Shown here one piece after another: positions 45,406-54,665 of a DNA stretch of 64,000 nucleotides. Every line of letters starts with the position of its first letter. The first letter of the stretch is position 1. Position numbers and translations under genes: made by a program. Origin of the DNA: Bacteroidota bacterium (lineage in GTDB: Bacteria > Bacteroidota > Bacteroidia > 2-12-FULL-35-15); the NCBI GenBank assembly GCA_025963775.1, contig JAOQAD010000041.1, positions 1-64,000 of the forward strand, given 5' to 3'. The notes beneath the pieces are model-generated. The model saw nothing but the letters and a program-made list of their open reading frames with translations. It made no database searches and had not been told where the DNA came from.

Positions 45406-45418
45406 TGCGTAGTTAAGG
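45406..45418 (-). repeat. Right terminal inverted repeat
   Basis: TGCGTAGTTAAGG, exact reverse complement of 42312-42324. Confidence 0.9.
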
Positions 45419-45426
45419 AAACTGTT
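45419..45426. repeat. Target-site duplication, right copy (AAACTGTT)
   Basis: Identical to 42304-42311. Confidence 0.85.
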
Positions 45427-45484
45427 GATATCAGAGAATTTAGTGAGATTAAATAAAATTGATTGTGATTGAGTTAGATGCCGC

Positions 45485-46882
45485 CTATTTTCCGATACAA
45501 AACCTGCTAAAGATATTCGCCAACAGGTCATCGCTGCTGATCTCTCCTGTGATCGTTCCCAGGTAATGCAAGGCCTGGCGGATATCCATCGCAAGGAAAT
45601 CACCGGAAACATTATGGTTCAATCCTTCAAGCACCTTTATAAGTGCAGAGTTGGTATGGCGCAAAGCTTCCACATGCCGGGCGTTCGTTACAATTGTTTC
45701 CGTTACGTTCACCGTACGGTTATCAAATAACTTCACCATGTGCTTTTTGAACTCATCAATACCTGTGCGCTCCTTTGCGGAGATGAACAGCATATCAGGG
45801 AAAGCAGAAAACTCTTTTTTTGTATAATCGAGGTCTTCTTTGTCGATCTTATTGGCCACTAAAACCAGTTGCGAATTGTGCAGGTGAGGAGTGATGTCGT
45901 CTACGATCAGCTTTAATTCCGAAGCCGTGATCTCGTGTGCATCAAACAAATAAATAGCGATGGAAGAGAGCTTGATCTGCTCGTAGGTTTTTTCCACGCC
46001 GATGCTTTCAATAATATCATTCGTCTCACGGATGCCCGCCGTATCAATAAAGCGGAACTGGACACCCTCAATGTTGATCTCATCTTCGATCACATCGCGT
46101 GTAGTGCCCGGGATATCGGATACAATAGCCCGTTCTTCTTCCAGCAAAGCATTCAGCAGTGTGGATTTTCCCGCATTGGGCTTTCCTACGATCGCGACCG
46201 GGATCCCGTTCTTGATCACGTTGCCCACCTCGAAGGAATCGATCAGGCGCTGCACAATGCGTTGTATCGAGCTCACTAAATTCTTCAGGTCGGTACGGTC
46301 AGCAAATTCCACATCCTCTTCTGCAAAGTCAAGCTCCAGTTCTATCAGCGATGCAAAATCGATCAGGTTTTGACGAAGTAACTTAATTTTATTGGAAAAT
46401 CCCCCGCGCATTTGCTGCATGGCTACCTGGTGCGATGTGGCTGAATTAGAGGAGATCAGGTCGGCAACGGCCTCTGCCTGCGAAAGATCAAGCTTCCCGT
46501 TCAAAAAGGCACGGAGCGTGAATTCGCCCTGGTTCGCCATCCGTGCGCCTTTCCGGATGAACAGCTGGATGATCTGCTGCTGGATGAATGGAGAGCCGTG
46601 ACAGGAGATCTCCACGGTATTTTCCGATGTGTACGAATTCGGCGCTTTGAAAATGCTCGCAAGCACTTCATCCAGCACTACGTCACCATCATGGATCACC
46701 CCGAAATGGATGGTATGTGATGCCGCTTCGGAAAGGCTTTTTTTCTTCAGGCTTTTGGTCCCGAACACCGCATCGCAGATCTCAATGGCTTTTGGCCCCG
46801 AAAGGCGGATCACGCCAATAGCGCCAATTCCCTGCGGAGTGGCAAGTGCAACAATCGTATCGGAATTTAAGGAATAGCTCAC
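45485..46882 (-). CDS. mnmE: tRNA uridine-5-carboxymethylaminomethyl modification GTPase MnmE
   Basis: SDTIVALATPQGIGAIGVIRLSGPKA, GKPNAGKSTLLNALL, DIPGTTRD, VANKID, C-terminal CIGK; GTG at 46882 is a likely start (ORF open to 46990). Confidence 0.97.
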   Translation of the reverse strand: MSYSLNSDTIVALATPQGIGAIGVIRLSGPKAIEICDAVFGTKSLKKKSLSEAASHTIHFGVIHDGDVVLDEVLASIFKAPNSYTSENTVEISCHGSPFIQQQIIQLFIRKGARMANQGEFTLRAFLNGKLDLSQAEAVADLISSNSATSHQVAMQQMRGGFSNKIKLLRQNLIDFASLIELELDFAEEDVEFADRTDLKNLVSSIQRIVQRLIDSFEVGNVIKNGIPVAIVGKPNAGKSTLLNALLEEERAIVSDIPGTTRDVIEDEINIEGVQFRFIDTAGIRETNDIIESIGVEKTYEQIKLSSIAIYLFDAHEITASELKLIVDDITPHLHNSQLVLVANKIDKEDLDYTKKEFSAFPDMLFISAKERTGIDEFKKHMVKLFDNRTVNVTETIVTNARHVEALRHTNSALIKVLEGLNHNVSGDFLAMDIRQALHYLGTITGEISSDDLLANIFSRFCIGK

Positions 46883-46996
46883 AGGTATTGTTTCAATGTT
46901 TATAAAAGTAAGGATTTTCCCCGAAATGATGTTTTTTACTTTTTGCAGGCAAATCCGGGAAGCCTGATCGTAAAATTGTATTGTGAACAAAAAAAC

Positions 46997-47027
46997 TTGT
47001 TAAAACCGCCTTAAAACTTTACTTTAG
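46997..47027 (+). promoter_or_regulatory. Possible Bacteroidota-type promoter for sucD (TTG-N20-TACTTTAG)
   Basis: TTG at 46997-46999 and TActTTaG at 47020-47027, close to the TAnnTTTG -7 consensus, upstream of 47078. Confidence 0.4.
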
Positions 47028-47077
47028 CAACCGCAAAATTCTACAAATCAACAATCCTATAAATCAACAATTGAAAA

Positions 47078-47998
47078 ATGAGTGTATTAGTAAATAAACA
47101 GTCAAGAATTATTGTACAGGGCTTTACAGGCACGGAAGGAACATTCCATGCAGGCCAGATGATCGAATACGGATCGAATGTAGTGGGTGGGGTAACTCCC
47201 GGAAAAGGCGGATCAACGCATCTCGACAAGCCTGTGTTCAATACGGTAAAAGAAGCGGTTGATAAGGCCGGGGCCGATGTTTCCATCATTTTTGTACCTC
47301 CTGCTTTTGCAGCGGATGCCATCATGGAAGCAGCTGAAGGCGGAATTAAAGTGATCATTTGCATCACCGAAGGCATTCCTGTAAAGGACATGATCCAGGT
47401 GAAAGAATATTTAAAAGGGCGCGATTGCCGCCTCATCGGGCCGAACTGCCCTGGCGTTATTTCCGCGGAAGAAGCGAAAGTAGGCATCATGCCAGGCTTC
47501 GTCTTCAAAAAAGGAAGCGTAGGAATTGTTTCCAAATCAGGTACATTAACATACGAAGCATCCGACCAGACTGTAAAAGCAGGATTGGGGATCACCACTG
47601 CCATCGGGATCGGTGGCGACCCGATCATCGGAACTACCACAAAACAGGCAGTTGAATTGCTGATGAATGACCCGGAAACACACGGGATCATCATGATCGG
47701 TGAAATCGGCGGGAACCTCGAAGCAGATGCAGCACGCTGGGTGAAAGCTGATGGCAACCGCAAGCCTGTTGTAGGCTTCATTGCCGGTGAAACAGCTCCG
47801 AAAGGGCGTACAATGGGCCATGCAGGTGCTATTGTTGGCGGCGCTGACGATACAGCTGAAGCAAAGAAAAAGATCATGCGCGAATGCGGGATCATTGTTG
47901 TTGATTCTCCTGCAGATATCGGGAAAGCAATGGCAAAAGCCCTCGCAGATGAAGTGCGCCAGGCAAGCCCTCATCACCACGCAAACAGGGTTGACTAA
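47078..47998 (+). CDS. sucD: Succinate-CoA ligase (ADP-forming) subunit alpha
   Basis: MSVLVNKQSRIIVQGFTGTEGTFHAGQMIEYG, VGGVTPGKGG, GPNCPGVI, GIVSKSGTLTYEA, GHAGAIVGG. Confidence 0.97.
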   Translation: MSVLVNKQSRIIVQGFTGTEGTFHAGQMIEYGSNVVGGVTPGKGGSTHLDKPVFNTVKEAVDKAGADVSIIFVPPAFAADAIMEAAEGGIKVIICITEGIPVKDMIQVKEYLKGRDCRLIGPNCPGVISAEEAKVGIMPGFVFKKGSVGIVSKSGTLTYEASDQTVKAGLGITTAIGIGGDPIIGTTTKQAVELLMNDPETHGIIMIGEIGGNLEADAARWVKADGNRKPVVGFIAGETAPKGRTMGHAGAIVGGADDTAEAKKKIMRECGIIVVDSPADIGKAMAKALADEVRQASPHHHANRVD

Positions 47999-48017
47999 TC
48001 AATATCATATAAAAGAG

Positions 48018-48047
48018 CCGTCCCTCCTGTAGGGACGGTTTTGTTTT
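48018..48047 (+). terminator. Terminator downstream of sucD
   Basis: CCGTCCCT-cctgt-AGGGACGG followed by TTTTGTTTTT. Confidence 0.85.
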
Positions 48048-48132
48048 TATGGCGATTGATTTTAGCTATCTTTGAATCATTATAACAGAGGAATCTAACA
48101 TCTTATATCTAACATCTCAAATCTGAATAAGT

Positions 48133-48879
48133 ATGAAATTACTTGAAGGAAAAGTTGCCCTGATCACAGGCGCTTCACGCGGAATTGGCCGTGGCATTGC
48201 TTTGCGCTTTGCAGAGCAGGGTGCCAACGTTGCATTCACTTATTTGTCATCCGTTGAAAAAGGCGAAGCCCTTGCAAAAGAGCTCGAAGCTTACGGAGTA
48301 AAAGCAAAAGGCTACCGTTCCGATGCGGCAGATTTTAAAGCTGCCGAAGAGCTTGTAAACAGTGTGGTTGCTGATTTCGGTACCGTGGATATCCTGGTGA
48401 ACAATGCCGGCATCACCCGTGATACCCTGCTGATGCGCATGAGCGAGCAGCAGTGGGATGAAGTGATGAACGCCAACCTTAAATCCGTGTTCAACCTTAC
48501 AAAAGCAGTGCAAAAGCCGATGCTGAAACAGCGCAAAGGTTCAATCATTAATATGAGCTCAGTGGTAGGCGTAAAAGGAAATGCCGGGCAATCGAACTAC
48601 GCAGCTTCCAAAGCAGGAATTATCGGCTTCACCAAATCAGTGGCGCTGGAGCTGGGCTCCCGGAACATCCGCAGCAATGCCATTGCACCGGGGTTCATTG
48701 AAACGGAAATGACCGAAGTGCTCGACCCGAAAGTGGTGCAGGGCTGGCGGGATACTATTCCTTTGAAGCGCGGTGGCTCGGTGGATGACATCGCCAATGC
48801 GACCATTTTCCTCGCCTCCGACATGAGTGCCTACATCACCGGCCAAACGCTGAACGTGTGTGGCGGTATGCTTACATAG
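48133..48879 (+). CDS. fabG: 3-oxoacyl-ACP reductase FabG
   Basis: ALITGASRGIGRGIA, NNAGITRDTLLMRM, SNYAASKAGIIGF, IAPGFIETEMT. Confidence 0.95.
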   Translation: MKLLEGKVALITGASRGIGRGIALRFAEQGANVAFTYLSSVEKGEALAKELEAYGVKAKGYRSDAADFKAAEELVNSVVADFGTVDILVNNAGITRDTLLMRMSEQQWDEVMNANLKSVFNLTKAVQKPMLKQRKGSIINMSSVVGVKGNAGQSNYAASKAGIIGFTKSVALELGSRNIRSNAIAPGFIETEMTEVLDPKVVQGWRDTIPLKRGGSVDDIANATIFLASDMSAYITGQTLNVCGGMLT

Positions 48880-49005
48880 TTTACAGAATTTTATTGAGTA
48901 GCTATGAATATAAATTGCGCAGTATGAATTCCCCTCTTGAGAGGGGGTAGGGGTGTGTTCCTGCGCTTTCCTTTTTCTTAGCATTCCTTAGCCTTTGCGG
49001 TAAAA

Positions 49006-51081
49006 ATGAATATAGTTTTCGAGTATCCTTCCTGGTTTATTTTATTCTGTTTGATTGCAGGGTTTGCCTACGCATTCATCCTCTACAGGAAAGATAAAAA
49101 ATTCAGCGAATCCTCCGTATGGATCATTCGTTCCATGGCTGCTTTCCGCTTTCTTGCAGTCACAATCCTTTCATTCCTGTTGCTTTCCCCTTTATTAAAA
49201 ACGGTTAACCGCGAAGTGGAAAAGCCCGTGATCATTGTTGCGCAGGATAATTCGCAGTCGCTGCTGATGAACAAAGATTCCGCATTTTACCGTACGGAAT
49301 ACAAACAGAAGCTGCAAAAGCTGATCGATGAGCTGAGTGGTAAATACACGGTGTTCACATACACATTTGCTGATCATGTGAAAGAGCTTGCTTCCGCAGA
49401 TTCGCTCCGCTTTTCTGAAAAGCAAACGGATATCTCATCACTCTTCACCGAAATGGAAACGCGTTACAGCAACCGGAACGTGGGGGCTATCATTGTAGCG
49501 ACTGACGGATTGTACAACAAAGGTGCAAATCCTGTTTATACTTCCTCAAAGCTGAAAGTGCCCGTATACACGATCGCGCTCGGCGATACAACCATTAAGA
49601 AAGACCTCGTGCTTTCCCGGATCGATCATAACCGCATTGCTTACCTCGGTAACCAGTTTCCGCTGGAAGTGGTGATCGATGCGAAGCAGCTGAAAGGGAA
49701 AACCTCTACGCTCACCGTCAGCAAGGGAAATGTGAATGTATTCAGCCAGGCCATAAATATCAGCACCGATGCATATACAACCACCATCCCGGTATTGCTG
49801 GAAGCGAAAGACGCCGGACTGCAGCATTACAAAGTGAAGCTGATTCCGGTTGCAGAAGAAACCAGCACGCTCAACAATGCAAAAGATATTTTCATCGATG
49901 TGCTTGATGCCCGTCAGAAGATCCTCATCCTTGCCGATGTGCCGCATCCCGATGTGGCAGCGCTGAAGGAAGCATTAGAAGAAAATCAGAACTATGAAGT
50001 GGAAAGCTATGCCATCGATGCGTTCGATAAGCCCATCAAAAAATATAACCTCGTGATCCTGCACCAATTGCCAGGTATAAGGACAAGCGCATCCAAAGTG
50101 CTTACGGAGCTGAATGCATCCGATATCCCGGTCTGGGCATTCTCAGGTGCCGGCGCATTGATGAAGAAAGGCCCGCGCAGTGCAGTCGCTGCTTCAAGGA
50201 CAAATGAATGCGAGCCGGTGATGGATGATAACTTTCCCCTGTTTACCATCAGCGATGAGCTGCGCAGCGCGATAAAAGATTTCCCTGCAGTGGTTTGTCC
50301 GTTTGGAACGTACCAGGCAGATAACAACAGCGATGTGCTCTTTTACCAGCGCATTGGAGTGGTGGATACAAAAACACCGATGATGCTGTTCAGCACAGAA
50401 GGCGATAACAAAGTTGCCGTCTTCACCGGCGAAGGCATCTGGAAATGGCGGCTGCAGGATTTTGCAGCGCATAGCAACCACGCCTTGTTCAACGAGCTGG
50501 TCACCAAAACCGTTCAATACCTTTCGGTGAAGGTGGATAAGAGCTTTTTCCGGATCATCGGGAAAAATAATTTCATGGAGAACGAACCTGTGGAGATGGA
50601 AGCTGAAGTGTACAACCAGAGCTATGAGCTGATCAATGAGCCGGAAGTAAGTATAGTGATCAGCAATGCCGACAATAAAAAATTTCCTTTCACATTCGGC
50701 AAGACCAGCAATGCCTATCGGCTGAATGCGGGAATGTTTCCCCCGGGCGAATACAAATACGAAGCAAAAGTGAAAGTAGGGGATAAGCTCTATGCACAGA
50801 AAGGCGAGTTCAGCGTAAGTGCGCTGCAGGTGGAATTTACAAACACTGTTGCCGATCACCAAATGCTGTACAGCCTGGCGCAAAAGCATGGCGGCGAAAT
50901 GATCTATCCTGCCGCAATGGGGCAGCTGGCAGAAAAGCTGAATGCACGGGAAGACATCAAATCTGTTTCTTATTCCGAAAAAAAACTGAACGACCTTGTG
51001 AACCTGAAATGGATCTTTTTTGTGATCCTTGCACTCATCAGCGCCGAATGGTTCATGCGGAAAAGGAACGGAGCATATTAA
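49006..51081 (+). CDS. Membrane-anchored VWA-like domain protein
   Basis: N-terminal TM helices, VIIVAQDNSQSLLM, AIIVATDGLYNKG, C-terminal TM; 691 aa. Confidence 0.75.
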   Translation: MNIVFEYPSWFILFCLIAGFAYAFILYRKDKKFSESSVWIIRSMAAFRFLAVTILSFLLLSPLLKTVNREVEKPVIIVAQDNSQSLLMNKDSAFYRTEYKQKLQKLIDELSGKYTVFTYTFADHVKELASADSLRFSEKQTDISSLFTEMETRYSNRNVGAIIVATDGLYNKGANPVYTSSKLKVPVYTIALGDTTIKKDLVLSRIDHNRIAYLGNQFPLEVVIDAKQLKGKTSTLTVSKGNVNVFSQAINISTDAYTTTIPVLLEAKDAGLQHYKVKLIPVAEETSTLNNAKDIFIDVLDARQKILILADVPHPDVAALKEALEENQNYEVESYAIDAFDKPIKKYNLVILHQLPGIRTSASKVLTELNASDIPVWAFSGAGALMKKGPRSAVAASRTNECEPVMDDNFPLFTISDELRSAIKDFPAVVCPFGTYQADNNSDVLFYQRIGVVDTKTPMMLFSTEGDNKVAVFTGEGIWKWRLQDFAAHSNHALFNELVTKTVQYLSVKVDKSFFRIIGKNNFMENEPVEMEAEVYNQSYELINEPEVSIVISNADNKKFPFTFGKTSNAYRLNAGMFPPGEYKYEAKVKVGDKLYAQKGEFSVSALQVEFTNTVADHQMLYSLAQKHGGEMIYPAAMGQLAEKLNAREDIKSVSYSEKKLNDLVNLKWIFFVILALISAEWFMRKRNGAY

Positions 51082-51203
51082 TAATTAAAGCCATCGCGCC
51101 TGTTCTCGATACGTTCCGCTGAAAAACGGGACACTCGAACGGACAACGCGCTGTCAATCGGGTTCGACCGTTATCGGGAAGTGTTTGATGCAATGGGTAA
51201 TAA

Positions 51204-53006
51204 ATGAAAATGAAATACAGCCTTTGGTCCATCATCCTCATCTTTGCTTTCATCCTAAGCATTTTCTTTTCATTTAATATCTGGAAAAAGAACCGCATCA
51301 TCATTGATGCACCAAGCTATTACACCTACCTTCCCGCCACATTTATATACGGCGACCTGCACCTCAATTTCATTGACAGGAATCCTGCTTTCTTTAAAAA
51401 CAGGATCTGGTATTACAAAATAAAAGATGGAAAGAGGCTGATCAAACATCCTGTGGGCATCAGTGTGGCATTGAGCCCTTTTTTCCTTGCTGGCCATCTC
51501 GCAGCAAAGATCACCGGTGGCCTGCAGGACGGATATTCGCTCTGCTATCAGAACGCGGCAAGCATCGGCGTGCTGTTCTACCTCTTTATCGGGCTATTTT
51601 ATTTAAGGAAGCTCCTGCTGAATTATTTTTCAGAGAAGATCACCGCGCTTACATTGATCTCAATTGTGCTGGGGACAAACCTTTTGTGGTATTCTTCCTT
51701 CGAAGGGCTGATGCCGCATGCAATCTCTTTTTCGCTGCTCTGTGTATGCCTGTATCATTTTTATGCATGGCTGAAAAATGCTTCCCGGAAAAACCTGCTC
51801 CTCTTTGCCGCCGTATTCGGATTAAGCATTTTGATCAGGCCGCTGGCGCTGACGATTGGATTGTACTTTCTCGTGGTGGCTGTGCTTTCCAAAGGCGGCT
51901 TCCGGCAGCTTTGGGAATTTCTTCAGCCACAGTTAGGGAACATTATCCTTGCTTTATTCCTTGTAATCGCCATCGCTTCGCTGCAGCTGATGTACTGGAA
52001 ATATGCAACCGGCTATTGGATCTACGATGTGTACATCGATGAGCATTTCGTGTTCAGCAGCCCTCAAATGTCCCTTTTCCTGTTCAGCTTCCGCAAAGGT
52101 GTATTTGTATACACGCCCATTCTCCTATTCGCGGTCATCGGTTTTATCCGCCTGTACAAAATACAGCGCGCGATCTTTTATGGAACAGTGATCTTAATGC
52201 CGGTCACTGTTTTTCTCCTCTCTTCCTGGTGGGCCTGGAGCTATGGCATCTGCTGGGGAATGCGCCCGATGATCGATTATTATTCACTGCTCAGTATTCC
52301 GCTTGCATCCGGATTTGCCATGCTGTTCTCAAAAAAGATGTTTGCCTTTATCGGCTCTGCGCTTGTCGTTTTGCTGATCGCCCTGAATCTTTTTCAAACC
52401 TGGCAATACAAAAATGGATTGATCCATTACGATGATATGACCCGTAAAGCTTATATCAAAGGATTTTTTCAAACCAGGCCAAGCCCCGAATGGCAGGACC
52501 TGCTCAGGCCGTACGATTGGGACAGGCGGATTAAAGGCCTGCCGCAGATAGAAAATTATAAAGCGTACTTTGAAAGCTGCTATGGCCGCTATTACGTTTA
52601 TTTCCGTGGAGCGAACATGCAGTATGTCGCCATTAATCCCAAAGCGCAGAATGCCGTGGCTGCTTACGCGAAGGAATATTCAGCGGATGTTTGTTCCTTT
52701 ACGGTCCGCGATCTTGGAAACGGCACAGCCGGTATTGTTTCTTCGGATGAGCATTTTTTATCCGTCAGCAGCATGTACGACAACGTGCTGATCGCAAATG
52801 CAGACCGCGCGGGAGCCAACGAGCTTTTTGAGATCGTGTACCTGGAAGAAGATGATAACCGCATTGCATTAAAGTCGAAAGCTACGGGCAAGTATGTAAC
52901 AATGAGTCCCGCGTTTCCGAATATTTTATTTGCTACCGCTGATACGATCGGCCGCAACGAAATATTCCGCCTGTTTGTAATAGAAGTAAATCAAGCCCGT
53001 TACTGA
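51204..53006 (+). CDS. Multi-TM glycosyltransferase-like protein with C-terminal fascin-like beta-trefoil segment
   Basis: Many TM helices typical of GT-C/GT39-like proteins; C-terminal MQYVAINPKAQNAVAAYAKEYSADVCSFTVRDLGNGTAGIVSSDEHFLSV...IALKSKATGKYVTMSP. Confidence 0.65.
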   Translation: MKMKYSLWSIILIFAFILSIFFSFNIWKKNRIIIDAPSYYTYLPATFIYGDLHLNFIDRNPAFFKNRIWYYKIKDGKRLIKHPVGISVALSPFFLAGHLAAKITGGLQDGYSLCYQNAASIGVLFYLFIGLFYLRKLLLNYFSEKITALTLISIVLGTNLLWYSSFEGLMPHAISFSLLCVCLYHFYAWLKNASRKNLLLFAAVFGLSILIRPLALTIGLYFLVVAVLSKGGFRQLWEFLQPQLGNIILALFLVIAIASLQLMYWKYATGYWIYDVYIDEHFVFSSPQMSLFLFSFRKGVFVYTPILLFAVIGFIRLYKIQRAIFYGTVILMPVTVFLLSSWWAWSYGICWGMRPMIDYYSLLSIPLASGFAMLFSKKMFAFIGSALVVLLIALNLFQTWQYKNGLIHYDDMTRKAYIKGFFQTRPSPEWQDLLRPYDWDRRIKGLPQIENYKAYFESCYGRYYVYFRGANMQYVAINPKAQNAVAAYAKEYSADVCSFTVRDLGNGTAGIVSSDEHFLSVSSMYDNVLIANADRAGANELFEIVYLEEDDNRIALKSKATGKYVTMSPAFPNILFATADTIGRNEIFRLFVIEVNQARY

Positions 53007-53007
53007 T

Positions 53008-54417
53008 TTGAAGACGAACATCTCCTATTTCAATGATCTTTCCGCCCGGCGCATCAAACAGCGCAGGGCAAAGAAATATTACTGGAATGACATCACGAAG
53101 CATTGCGATTATTTTATTTCAGAAGATGTTTCAGTGCTCGAGCTCGGCTGCGGAACAGCCGAGCTGTTGAAGGATATCAAAGCAAAAAGAAAAGTGGGCA
53201 TTGATTTCAGTGAAAGTATGATCGCGGAAGCAAAAAAACAATTCCCGGAGCTGGAGCTTCATGTAATGGCTGCTGAAGACATCCGTTTCAGTGAAAAATT
53301 TGATGTCATTATCCTGTCCAATCTTATCGGTTATCTCGACGACATCCAGGATGTGTTTAAGCAATTGCACAACGTTTGTCATCCGCACACAAAGATCATC
53401 ATCACCTATTATAATTTTCTCTGGGAGCCTGTGCTGAAATTCGGCGAGATGATCGGTTACAAAACCAAAACGCCTCCGCAGAACTGGCTGAGCCTTTCGG
53501 AGATCAATGCATTACTGGAGCTTTCCGGCTTCAGCGTTTACCGCAATTCGCGGAGGATGATCTTCCCGGTCTACATTCCATTACTGTCGGAGCTGTTCAA
53601 CAATGTGATCGCGAAATTTCCTTTCTTCCGTTTGCTGAGCATAAATAATTTCACATTCGCGAAGCCGCATGCAAAGGAGAATGGGCAGGCCGGGCAAAAA
53701 TATTCGGTTTCAGTGATCATCCCGGCACGCAACGAAAGCGGTAACATTGAAAATGCAGTGAGCCGGATTCCTGCAATGGGCAGCAACACGGAAATTATTT
53801 TTGTTGAAAGCAATTCAACTGATGATACCTGGCTTAAAATACAGGAGGTGCAAAAAAAATATGCATCCACGCACATTAAGATCGCGCAGGCAGCACAGCC
53901 CGGAAAGAACATGGCAGTGCGAAAAGGTTTTGAAATGGCCTCCGGCGACATACTGATGATCCTTGATGCCGACCTGACTGTACCACCCGAAGACCTTCCT
54001 AAATTCTACGATGTGATCGCATCCGGTAAAGGTGATTTTGTGAATGGCTCAAGGCTTGTGTACCGAATGGATAAGAACGCGATGCGCACCATTAATCTTG
54101 CCGGCAATAAATTTTTCAGCCTGATGTTCACCTGGCTGCTCGACCAGCGTTTTAAAGATACGCTCTGCGGCACCAAGGTGATCTTCAAAAAGGATTATGA
54201 GCGGCTGGCTGCCAACCGCAGCTTCTTCGGGGAGTTTGATCCTTTCGGTGATTTTGATCTGCTCTTCGGCGCACATAAGCTTAATCTTTGCATTGTAGAG
54301 CTGCCCATTCATTACAGGGAACGCACCTATGGCAAAACAAACATTTCCCGTTTCCGCCACGGCCTCATTCTTTTAAGGATGTGCTTTTTCGCGGCAAGGA
54401 AAATCAAATTTAGATAA
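53008..54417 (+). CDS. Class I SAM methyltransferase-GT2 glycosyltransferase fusion
   Basis: VLELGCGTAELLKDIK...DVIILSNLIGYLDDI, then VSVIIPARNESGNIENAVSRIP...DILMILDADLTVPPEDLPKFY...GKTNISRFRHG; TTG start. Confidence 0.88.
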   Translation: MKTNISYFNDLSARRIKQRRAKKYYWNDITKHCDYFISEDVSVLELGCGTAELLKDIKAKRKVGIDFSESMIAEAKKQFPELELHVMAAEDIRFSEKFDVIILSNLIGYLDDIQDVFKQLHNVCHPHTKIIITYYNFLWEPVLKFGEMIGYKTKTPPQNWLSLSEINALLELSGFSVYRNSRRMIFPVYIPLLSELFNNVIAKFPFFRLLSINNFTFAKPHAKENGQAGQKYSVSVIIPARNESGNIENAVSRIPAMGSNTEIIFVESNSTDDTWLKIQEVQKKYASTHIKIAQAAQPGKNMAVRKGFEMASGDILMILDADLTVPPEDLPKFYDVIASGKGDFVNGSRLVYRMDKNAMRTINLAGNKFFSLMFTWLLDQRFKDTLCGTKVIFKKDYERLAANRSFFGEFDPFGDFDLLFGAHKLNLCIVELPIHYRERTYGKTNISRFRHGLILLRMCFFAARKIKFR

Positions 54418-54442
54418 TGCATTAGCTTTTAGTAGTTCGTCA

Positions 54443-54462
54443 TCCCGTGCCACGACACGGGA
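54443..54462. repeat. Short intergenic palindrome TCCCGTG-ccacga-CACGGGA
   Basis: 7-bp perfect arms; a degenerate second copy (CGTGCCCTGACACGGAATC) follows at about 54498. Confidence 0.5.
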
Positions 54463-54665
54463 TCTCATAATATTAGCAGCGTCTGATTAACAGATCGTGC
54501 CCTGACACGGAATCACAGCTCTGATTGTAATACTCTAATCACCGCTCCCTGTTAACTAATCATTGTTTTGTCCCCTCTTTTCCGCTATTCATCTATTTTT
54601 TGGGGCTTTGTTGTTGGAATGAATAAATTAATTACTTAATTTTATGAAATACACAAAACACAGCT

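Larger units (their letters stand above)
42312..45418 (+). mobile_element. Complete transposon/IS (~3.1 kb) with terminal inverted repeats and target-site duplication
   Basis: Ends CCTTAACTACGCA (42312-42324) and TGCGTAGTTAAGG (45406-45418) are exact inverted repeats; flanked by perfect 8-bp direct repeat AAACTGTT (42304-42311 and 45419-45426); contains a DDE transposase. Confidence 0.9.

Noticed and set aside
47041-47895. 284-aa minus-strand ORF opposite sucD
   Set aside because: Shadow ORF; low-complexity Pro/Ser/Ala-rich translation antisense to conserved sucD
48067-48074. TATCTTTG as a fabG promoter -7 element
   Set aside because: Matches TAnnTTTG, but no well-spaced -33 element; not strong enough to list
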